Shown in pieces: positions 1 through 4,143 of a DNA stretch of 7,516 nucleotides. This stretch comes from Acidimicrobiaceae bacterium (lineage in GTDB: Bacteria; Actinomycetota; Acidimicrobiia; Acidimicrobiales; Ilumatobacteraceae). The notes beneath the pieces are model-generated. The model was not told the origin of the DNA. It saw nothing but the letters and a program-made list of their open reading frames with translations, and made no database searches. The position numbers and the translations under genes are program-made. How positions within the stretch are numbered: the first letter of the stretch is position 1; the number at the start of each line of letters is the position of its first letter. The stretch covers positions 1,257-8,772 of the forward strand of contig DMQJ01000515.1 in assembly GCA_003455715.1 (NCBI GenBank). The letters run 5' to 3'.

Positions 1-90
1 GAGCGCATCCGCCAGATCGAAGCCCGGGCGATGAGCAAGCTGCGTCACCCCAGCAGCGACACCGGCGCCCGCGACCTGCTCGCGGTCTGA
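1..90 (+). CDS. RNA polymerase sigma-70 factor, C-terminal end (partial)
   Basis: Only the last 29 codons and the TGA stop are present; the gene begins before the window. The visible peptide starts ERIRQIEARAMSKLRHP and ends in a short tail (ARDLLAV). The ERIRQIE-x-x-A-x-x-KLRHP signature is the end of region 4.2 of primary and primary-like sigma-70 factors (RpoD/SigA/HrdB type), just after the helix that reads the -35 box. The protein directs RNA polymerase to promoters. The tail of about 12 residues after KLRHP is slightly longer than in many RpoD proteins. Whether this is the principal sigma factor or a close group 2 paralogue cannot be told from the end alone. The downstream gene is convergent, with only 25 bases between the two stop codons. 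Confidence 0.9.
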   Translation, partial: ERIRQIEARAMSKLRHPSSDTGARDLLAV

Positions 91-109
91 CCCATTCGCC
101 GAAGGCGGC

Positions 110-125
110 GGGCGGTCAGCCGCCC
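110..125. terminator. Small inverted repeat between convergent genes, possible bidirectional terminator
   Basis: GGGCGG-TCAG-CCGCCC forms a perfect 6-bp GC stem with a 4-base loop. It covers the stop codon of the minus-strand membrane protein gene and lies about 20 bases after the sigma factor stop. A weaker CGCC-GAA-GGCG element (97-107) sits beside it. Neither is followed by a T-run, so a classical intrinsic terminator is not shown. High-GC actinobacteria often use stem-only terminators, and the place between convergent genes fits, but the call is weak. Confidence 0.3.
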
Positions 126-766
126 ATGCCCATCATGTCCGACATCTCGATGCCACATCCCTCCAGCGCGCTGAACAGGCCGAACACGATGCCCATCGCG
201 TTCTCGGGGTCTTCCATCAGGGCCCGGTAGCCACCTGCGTCGACAATGGTGTCGTCGAGTGCGCCGCCCACACACTCGGCCTGCTCGTCGGTGACATCCA
301 TCCCGTCCTCGCCGCTGTCGGCCCTGAAGCTCTGGGCGAACAGATCGACACGCGAGGCGCGGCTGAGGCAGTCGTCGAACATCGTGACGGTGAACTCGGT
401 CTGCGCTTCGTCGGGTTCGGAGAACGGGTCGACCGTGTCGAGCGGGTCGGTGCCTTCTGCGAAGAACTCCTCAGGGTCGATGTCGTAACGGGCTCCGGCC
501 TCGTCGATGCACTTCAACTCACTGTTGGGGAAGTCGAACGCGAAGCCCTGTTCCTCACCGGCGTCGAGGAGGGCCTGCGACCACGGCCCCGGCGTGTAGT
601 CCTCCTCCTTGTTGGCGACGAACCACACCACGGTGAACACCACGAGCGCAGCCACCACACCAAGCGCGGTGTAGATGTGCCACTTCGGCATGGCCACCTT
701 CGAGTTGGTCTCGATGACCACAGAAGGGCGCTGCGGGACGGGGGTGGGAGCAGGTGCGTCGGACAT
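116..766 (-). CDS. Small acidic single-pass membrane protein with four-cysteine extracytoplasmic domain, unknown function
   Basis: The product is 216 residues. A proline-rich cytoplasmic N-terminus (about 1-28) is followed by one hydrophobic helix (about 30-51, from WHIYTALGVV to VVWFVAN), then a soluble part of about 160 residues very rich in Asp and Glu. Four cysteines, at 86, 133, 165 and 204, all lie in the soluble part and could form two disulfides. The C-terminus is methionine- and glycine-rich (MSDMMGMGG). With positive charge before the helix and acidic residues after it, an N-in/C-out topology is expected. The ATG at 764-766 was chosen because GAGAGG (775-780, complement) lies 8 bases upstream and the membrane helix starts soon after. 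The frame stays open upstream to 1012, but that extension overlaps the acetyltransferase gene and is compositionally odd. I do not recognise a named family. It might be an envelope or stress-related protein, with no evidence for a specific role. Confidence 0.8.
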   Translation of the reverse strand: MSDAPAPTPVPQRPSVVIETNSKVAMPKWHIYTALGVVAALVVFTVVWFVANKEEDYTPGPWSQALLDAGEEQGFAFDFPNSELKCIDEAGARYDIDPEEFFAEGTDPLDTVDPFSEPDEAQTEFTVTMFDDCLSRASRVDLFAQSFRADSGEDGMDVTDEQAECVGGALDDTIVDAGGYRALMEDPENAMGIVFGLFSALEGCGIEMSDMMGMGG

Positions 767-774
767 GTGGGGGA

Positions 775-780
775 CCTCTC
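775..780 (-). promoter_or_regulatory. Ribosome binding site of the four-cysteine membrane protein gene
   Basis: GAGAGG on the minus strand, 8 bases before the ATG at 764-766. It decides the start against the longer open frame that runs back to 1012. I could not identify a convincing promoter in the roughly 100-base divergent interval (767-870). Confidence 0.55.
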
Positions 781-870
781 GTCGGCGAACGCCTTCACGG
801 TAGTTCTCGGTGCCACCGCCGTGCCGAATTCCCCCACCGATCCATCCGGCGACTGCGCGAGCATGGGCCG

Positions 871-1434
871 ATGTTCGTGGTGCGCGATGCCCTCCCTGCC
901 GATGCAGCCGCCTTGGCCGAAGCCCACCTGCAGGGCTGGCGGGTGGGCTACCGCGGCGTGGTGCCCGACAGTTATCTCGACTCACCCGAGTTCGCCTCAC
1001 AACGGCACGCAACCTGGCATGCCTGGACCTGGAACCAGCACGGCCGCTCCGCCTGCTTCGCCGTGGAAGTCGACGGCCGGGTGATGGGTTTCGGCCTGTG
1101 CGGCCCAGCCCGCGCCGAGCCCGCGTGCGACCAGGGAGAAGGCACAGCCGAGGCGGAAGGCCGAGGCGAGGTGTATGCCTTCTACCTGCACCCCGACGCC
1201 TGGGGCTCGGGCGCCGCCACCCCGCTGATGGCCCGCTGCACCGACTGGCTGCGCGACCAGGGATATCCGAGCGCGCTGCTGTGGGTGCTGCGCGACAACC
1301 CTCGGGCCCGTGCCTTCTACGAGAAGGCGGGCTGGCAGCCCACTGGAACGGAGGGCGTGTTCGACGGCCCGCAGACCGCCAGCAGCCTGCCGTATTCGAT
1401 TGCCGAGGTGGAGTACGCCATCTCGCTGTGCTGA
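871..1434 (+). CDS. GNAT family N-acetyltransferase
   Basis: The product is 187 residues, normal for a single-domain GNAT enzyme, which transfers an acetyl group from acetyl-CoA to an amine; the substrate cannot be predicted. The N-terminal strand FVVRDALPADAAALAEAHL is the usual opening. Residues about 20-36 (QGWRVGYRGVVPDSYLD) match the substrate-side helix of the subgroup containing many uncharacterised actinobacterial GNATs. Motif A is at about 101-120 (VYAFYLHPDAWGSGAATPLM). Its G-x-G pyrophosphate loop is intact, but Asp109 stands where the Q/R of the Q/R-x-x-G-x-G/A consensus usually is. Motif B is at about 138-155 (WVLRDNPRARAFYEKAGW). The ATG at 871 fits the domain start, though no good Shine-Dalgarno sequence precedes it and the frame is open upstream to 754. 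The upstream gene is divergent and the next gene follows after 41 bases, so cotranscription with it is possible. Confidence 0.88.
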   Translation: MFVVRDALPADAAALAEAHLQGWRVGYRGVVPDSYLDSPEFASQRHATWHAWTWNQHGRSACFAVEVDGRVMGFGLCGPARAEPACDQGEGTAEAEGRGEVYAFYLHPDAWGSGAATPLMARCTDWLRDQGYPSALLWVLRDNPRARAFYEKAGWQPTGTEGVFDGPQTASSLPYSIAEVEYAISLC

Positions 1435-1466
1435 CCGCTCAAGTCGCGGCCTCCATCGGGCGATAC

Positions 1467-1472
1467 AGGTGA
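1467..1472 (+). promoter_or_regulatory. Ribosome binding site of the 30-residue repeat protein gene
   Basis: AGGTGA lies 3 bases before the ATG at 1476. The spacing is short but it is the only purine-rich site nearby, and it supports this start. Confidence 0.45.
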
Positions 1473-1475
1473 AGC

Positions 1476-1940
1476 ATGGAGCTCATCGACCTCGTCCCCA
1501 ACTCGCTCTCGTTCCGGGTGATCACCACGATCGACGTCGATGACGAAAGCGAGATTCCCACCGGGTTCACCGGCCGAGTGCGCCGCCATGCCGACGGATC
1601 CGTGGCGTATGTGGCGTGGTACACCGATGGCCTGCTGCACAACCCCGGTCGCACCCATCCGGCATACCGGCGCTTCCGCGCCGACGGCCGCTTGAAGTAC
1701 GAACTCTTCTACCAGCAGGGCAAGCTGCACGACCCCTCGGCAAAGGTGCCCGCGGTGCGGGGCTACTACGCCGACGGCAAGGTGCACTACGAGGAGCGCT
1801 ACACCGACGGACAGCGCAACGACGGCAAGGACGGATCGGCCGCCATTCGCAAGTGGCGCAACGACGGCACCCTGCGCCACGAACTGCGGTACGCGAACGG
1901 ACGCAAGGTGACGCCGTCGGCCACTGCGGCGAACGGCTGA
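1476..1940 (+). CDS. Tandem-repeat protein (MORN/YwqK-like 30-residue repeats)
   Basis: The product is 154 residues with no signal peptide or membrane segment. After about 32 residues of unique sequence (MELIDLVPNSLSFRVITTID...) come four tandem repeats with an exact 30-residue period. The A/N-D-G turn ends at 41, 71, 101 and 131, and the aromatic-Y-x-x-G element ends at 52, 82, 112 and 142. The working consensus is A-x-R-x-aromatic-x-A-D-G-x-L-x-Y-E-x-x-Y-x-x-G-K-x-H-D-P. Alternating aromatic and DG/NG turns resemble the repeats of YwqK-family 'antitoxin' proteins and the longer 'LHREDGPA' beta-hairpin repeats, both distantly like MORN motifs. Such repeats form elongated beta-sheets and occur in binding or immunity proteins. 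No toxin gene is adjacent, so an antitoxin role is not supported here. It sits 41 bases after the acetyltransferase and converges on the HNH gene. Confidence 0.8.
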   Translation: MELIDLVPNSLSFRVITTIDVDDESEIPTGFTGRVRRHADGSVAYVAWYTDGLLHNPGRTHPAYRRFRADGRLKYELFYQQGKLHDPSAKVPAVRGYYADGKVHYEERYTDGQRNDGKDGSAAIRKWRNDGTLRHELRYANGRKVTPSATAANG

Positions 1941-1967
1941 CGCGACCTCTGCTGGTGAAGCGGCCGG

Positions 1968-2492
1968 TCAGGCGGCGCGCAGGTACGGCTCCCAGCCTGG
2001 CTGCGGCCGAGTGGACGCGAGGATGATCGACGCCAACGACGGCACATGCGGCTCGCGGCGCAACGCCCAGCCGTGCCGGGCCGACATGGTGGCGAAGGGC
2101 GTATCGCCCTTCATGCCGTTGCAGGTGGTGCAGGCCGCGACCAGGTTGGTCCAGCTCGAGGGGCCACCGAGCGAGCGAGGCTGCAGGTGATCGACCGAGT
2201 CGCCCCGGCGACGGCACGGCACCCCGGCGATGACGAACTGGCACTCGAACTGGTCGCGGATGCGCACGCGCCGGTGCGAGCACGACAGCCCACGCACCGG
2301 GCCGACGATACCCCCGAGGCGAGCAATGACGGACGGCACTTCGATGGTGGTGGACGGCGAGTGGTAGACCGCCGCCAGTTCCTCCGAGGCGGCCACCACG
2401 CGACCACCGGCGATGAGCTCCACAGCTCGATCGGACGTGATGACTCGATCGACGCGCCACGCGGCGTCGAGCAGCAGGATTGGGACGTTCAC
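1968..2492 (-). CDS. HNH endonuclease family protein
   Basis: The product is 174 residues. It belongs to a widespread bacterial family with an N-terminal beta-rich domain (about 1-75: MNVPILLLDAAWRVDRVITS... and VYHSPSTTIEVPSVIARL) followed by an HNH nuclease domain (about 76-135). Motif residues visible are Asp101-His102 (SVDHLQPRSLGG), Asn116 (WTNLVAAC) and CTTCNGMKGDTP with Cys121, Cys124, Asn125 and Lys128. The zinc site usually has two CxxC pairs. Here the first pair is Cys84 and Cys93, eight residues apart (CQFVIAGVPC), instead of the common CQYC. The HNH fold cuts DNA using one divalent metal ion; the cellular target of this family is not known. The start is the GTG at 2490-2492, preceded 5 bases upstream by a perfect AAGGAGGT. 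The gene converges on the repeat-protein gene with 27 bases between stops. Confidence 0.9.
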   Translation of the reverse strand: MNVPILLLDAAWRVDRVITSDRAVELIAGGRVVAASEELAAVYHSPSTTIEVPSVIARLGGIVGPVRGLSCSHRRVRIRDQFECQFVIAGVPCRRRGDSVDHLQPRSLGGPSSWTNLVAACTTCNGMKGDTPFATMSARHGWALRREPHVPSLASIILASTRPQPGWEPYLRAA

Positions 2493-2497
2493 GGTGC

Positions 2498-2505
2498 ACC
2501 TCCTT
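2498..2505 (-). promoter_or_regulatory. Strong ribosome binding site of the HNH gene
   Basis: AAGGAGGT on the minus strand is fully complementary to the 16S rRNA 3' end and lies 5 bases before the GTG start at 2490-2492. It settles the GTG as the start although the frame has no nearby ATG. Confidence 0.85.
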
Positions 2506-2625
2506 GGTGGGTCTGTCGGGGGAACGAGATGCGTCGCCCGGGCGAACCCATGGTGCGACGCGTGTCAGGCGGCGTGTTGCCTCCCGGCCGAGCGTGGACG
2601 GCCCGACCGCAGCGAACACGCGCAT

Positions 2626-2643
2626 CGCCACCGCATGGTGGCG
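2626..2643. repeat. Short hairpin, 7-bp stem
   Basis: CGCCACC-GCAT-GGTGGCG is a perfect 7-bp inverted repeat with a 4-base loop in the 5' non-coding region of the HNH gene. No T-run follows on either strand. It could be a weak terminator, part of the HNH leader, or chance in GC-rich DNA. Confidence 0.35.
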
Positions 2644-2740
2644 GCGTCTTCGCCGTGCAGAAGGCCTTCGATGCTCACGTCGCCGACAGTAGCCAACGCC
2701 CGCATCGAGCCGCGGGCATTATCGGTGTGACGCACGTAGT

Positions 2741-2793
2741 CCGACGCTGGCGGCGAATGTTCGGTCAGAGCGAGGTTTCTCCGCCAGCGTCGG
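2741..2793. repeat. Perfect 13-bp inverted repeat downstream of selC
   Basis: The left arm CCGACGCTGGCGG (2741-2753) and the right arm CCGCCAGCGTCGG (2781-2793) are exact reverse complements separated by 27 bases. On the selC strand the stem would start 41 bases after the CCA end. It may end or protect the selC precursor transcript, but there is no T-run after the stem on the minus strand, and an operator or mobile-element remnant is also possible. Confidence 0.6.
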
Positions 2794-2829
2794 GTGGGGC
2801 GGGGCGGAGAGGCGGGGCGGAGCCGGGGG
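2792..2829 (+). other. G-rich tract with G-quadruplex potential
   Basis: On the plus strand there are G-runs of 3, 4, 4, 4 and 5 bases at 2792-2794, 2796-2799, 2801-2804, 2814-2817 and 2825-2829, with GGGGCGGAG occurring twice. The tract is almost pyrimidine-free and lies directly between the 13-bp inverted repeat and the selC 3' end. The loops (1, 1, 9 and 7 bases) allow but do not prove a four-stranded structure. Confidence 0.35.
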
Positions 2830-2833
2830 TTGA

Positions 2834-2929
2834 TGGCGGAGGTGGACGGGAATCGAACCCGCCGAGCAGGGATCGCCTGCTCCAACCGCTTTGAAGGCGG
2901 CGGTGCCCACCAGGTGCACGGACACCTCC
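2834..2929 (-). tRNA. selC: tRNA-Sec (anticodon UCA), selenocysteine tRNA
   Basis: Read on the minus strand, the gene starts GGAGGTGT at 2929 and ends CACCTCC-G-CCA at 2834, so the discriminator G and the CCA are encoded. The anticodon arm is GCCGC-CUUCAAA-GCGGU, giving anticodon UCA, which reads UGA. The variable arm is long, with a perfect 7-bp stem GAGCAGG-CGATC-CCTGCTC. The T arm is GCGGG-TTCGATT-CCCGT. The D arm has a GTGC/GCAC stem extended past one A-G mismatch, with a CUGGU loop. The total of 96 bases, long variable arm, long D stem and UCA anticodon together identify selC. The tRNA is charged with serine by SerRS, converted to selenocysteinyl-tRNA by SelA using selenophosphate from SelD, and brought to UGA codons by SelB. 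None of those genes is in the window. The acceptor/T-stem junction is unusual (see findings). Confidence 0.95.
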
Positions 2930-2936
2930 GGGGGTG

Positions 2937-2942
2937 AGGGTA
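2937..2942 (-). promoter_or_regulatory. Putative -10 box of selC
   Basis: TACCCT on the minus strand fits the TANNNT pattern and is separated by 7 bases from the first nucleotide of the tRNA. Transcription would therefore begin at or next to the mature 5' end. No good -35 hexamer is seen 16-18 bases upstream. Confidence 0.45.
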
Positions 2943-2972
2943 CCCGGCCCGGACGGCTCTCGCCCTACGGGC

Positions 2973-2978
2973 TACGCT
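2973..2978 (+). promoter_or_regulatory. Putative -10 box giving a leaderless transcript of the micro-ORF
   Basis: TACGCT followed by exactly 7 bases and then the ATG at 2986. This places the expected transcription start on the ATG itself. The same TACGCTCCG string with the same spacing precedes the CYTH-CHAD gene. No clear -35 box is seen. Confidence 0.5.
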
Positions 2979-2985
2979 CCGGCTC

Positions 2986-3060
2986 ATGAAGCGGTTGATC
3001 GTTCTCCTCGCCCTGGTCGGCCTCGTGGCCGTCGCTGTGAAGAAGCTGCAGTCGTCCTGA
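2986..3060 (+). CDS. 24-residue hydrophobic micro-protein, leaderless
   Basis: The 24-codon frame begins MKRLIVLLALVGLVAVAV and ends KKLQSS. It is one hydrophobic segment (about residues 4-18) between an N-terminal Lys-Arg and a C-terminal Lys-Lys, as expected for a tiny single-span membrane peptide. It resembles the N-terminus of the short actinobacterial DLW-39-type proteins, although the DLW tail is missing, so that link is tentative. The ATG is placed 7 bases after a TANNNT -10 box, consistent with leaderless translation. Its TGA (3058-3060) overlaps the likely CTG start of the following dehydrogenase, suggesting translational coupling. Alternatively it may be a leader peptide with no function of its own. 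The charge pattern and promoter placement argue that it is translated. Confidence 0.55.
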   Translation: MKRLIVLLALVGLVAVAVKKLQSS

Positions 3061-4025
3061 ACGCCACCCTGTTCTGCTCTGCCGAAGCGCTCGAGCGCTA
3101 CGGCCCGGCGTGGCGCGCCGCGGCGGAAGCGGCGGGAGGCACGCTGCACGTACTGACGCTGCCCGCCGACCGCCATCTCACCGACGACGAGATGGCCACC
3201 ATCGACATCGCGGTGTTCAGCAGCGACATCTGGCAGGGCGACCAAGGCCCGTCGTTCTTCAAGGTGCTGCTGCAAGCCCCCAACGTGCGGTGGCTGCACA
3301 TGTTCGCCGCCGGGCTCGACCACCCGATCTTCGGCGAGCTTCGCCGCCGCGGCCTCACCATCACGCACTCGGCGGGCTCGTCGGCCACGCCGATCGCCCA
3401 CACGGTCGTGATGCACATCATCGCCCTGTGCCGACAGGCACGAGCGTTCGCCGTCGCCCAGAGCGAGCACCGCTGGGCCGACCGCCCCACCAACCTCGAC
3501 GTGGAGGGGCGCACGCTCGCTGTGGTGGGCCTCGGTTCCATCGGTAGCGAGGTGGCACGACTTGCCGCTCACTTCGGCATGCACGTGGTGGGTGTTCGCC
3601 GAACCCCCACGGGCGACGAGCCGTGCGAGACATGGTCCACCACGCGCCTGCACGAACTGCTGCCGCAGGTCGACACGTTGGTGCTCACTGCACCGCTCAC
3701 CGATGAGACTCGCGGCCTCATCGGCGCTCACGAGCTTGGGCTGCTGCCTCGCGGCGCACACGTGGTGAACGTTGGCCGCGGCGAACTCATCGATGAGGCG
3801 GCACTCGTCGAAGCACTGCAATCGGGCCAGGTCGGCGGCGCGGCGCTCGACGTGTTCGCCGTGGAGCCGCTCCCCACCGACAGCCTGCTGTGGGACCTGC
3901 CCAACGTCATCGTCACGCCCCACCATGCCGGGGGCACGCCGCTGGCCGCACAGCGCGCCGCCGACGTGTTCACAGCCAACATCGGCCACTGGATGCAGGG
4001 CGCACCGCTGCGCAACCAAGCCTGA
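3057..4025 (+). CDS. D-2-hydroxyacid dehydrogenase (NAD(P)-dependent)
   Basis: Counted from 3057 the product is 322 residues, the normal size of the family that reduces 2-keto acids to D-2-hydroxy acids. The split substrate domain is at about 1-100 and 290-322. The Rossmann coenzyme domain starts at about 152 with VVGLGSIG (GxGxxG). Catalytic residues are Arg241 (VNVGRGELID), Glu270 (DVFAVEP) and His289 (TPHHAGG). There is no acidic residue at the end of the second strand, where GVRRTPTG (178-185) has two arginines, so NADP(H) is likely preferred, as in glyoxylate/hydroxypyruvate reductases; the substrate stays open. Start choice is difficult. The only ATG/GTG/TTG that keeps the full domain is GTG 2934, which adds 41 Pro/Arg-rich residues and lies upstream of the inferred transcription start. 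CTG 3057 overlaps the micro-ORF stop (CTGA) and puts the domain at residue 1, so I prefer it. Confidence 0.88.
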   Translation: MNATLFCSAEALERYGPAWRAAAEAAGGTLHVLTLPADRHLTDDEMATIDIAVFSSDIWQGDQGPSFFKVLLQAPNVRWLHMFAAGLDHPIFGELRRRGLTITHSAGSSATPIAHTVVMHIIALCRQARAFAVAQSEHRWADRPTNLDVEGRTLAVVGLGSIGSEVARLAAHFGMHVVGVRRTPTGDEPCETWSTTRLHELLPQVDTLVLTAPLTDETRGLIGAHELGLLPRGAHVVNVGRGELIDEAALVEALQSGQVGGAALDVFAVEPLPTDSLLWDLPNVIVTPHHAGGTPLAAQRAADVFTANIGHWMQGAPLRNQA

Positions 4026-4130
4026 GCTCGCACCCCCGAAGACATTCGGCAGAGGAGCGACTTCGATGAACCGCGGGTGAACCAGAAGTGAGCAGTTGAC
4101 GGCCGGGAACCAACGGGACGACACCAGGGG

Positions 4131-4136
4131 TACGCT
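4131..4136 (+). promoter_or_regulatory. Putative -10 box giving a leaderless transcript of the CYTH-CHAD gene
   Basis: TACGCT followed by 7 bases and the ATG at 4144, matching the element at 2973-2978 in both sequence (TACGCTCCG) and spacing. A TTGAC (4096-4100) lies about 30 bases upstream, too far to be its -35 box. Confidence 0.5.
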
Positions 4137-4143
4137 CCGCCGC

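Larger units (their letters stand above)
2493..2833. other. Gene-free interval between the HNH gene and selC
   Basis: No convincing protein gene is seen on either strand. Short open frames exist on both (for example minus-strand 2565-2705, 46 residues), but they have no ribosome binding site and no recognisable sequence. The interval must hold the HNH promoter and the 3' end of the selC transcript. It contains a 7-bp hairpin (2626-2643), a perfect 13-bp inverted repeat (2741-2793) and a G-rich tract (2792-2829), listed separately. I could not pick a convincing -35/-10 pair for the HNH gene. Confidence 0.6.

Noticed and set aside
754..1434. Upstream-extended start for the acetyltransferase at 754.
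   Set aside because: The extra 39 residues overlap the start region of the divergent membrane-protein gene and are Arg-rich shadow sequence; the GNAT fold begins at the ATG at 871.
1476..1940. Calling the repeat protein the antitoxin of a toxin-antitoxin module.
   Set aside because: No small toxin-like gene is adjacent on either strand; the neighbours are an acetyltransferase and an HNH protein of a common stand-alone family.
1567..2631. A 354-residue minus-strand open frame overlapping the repeat protein and HNH genes.
   Set aside because: Arg/Pro/Ser-rich shadow translation; the HNH frame in the same place has clear motifs and a perfect ribosome binding site.
2986..3153. Reading through the micro-ORF stop TGA (3058-3060) as selenocysteine would extend the peptide to a TGA at about 3153.
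   Set aside because: The extension runs in a shadow frame of the dehydrogenase, is basic and low in complexity, and has no supporting hairpin.
4036..4049. CCGAA-GACA-TTCGG hairpin just after the dehydrogenase stop codon, considered as a terminator.
   Set aside because: Only 5 pairs, no T-run and not extendable; too weak to call.
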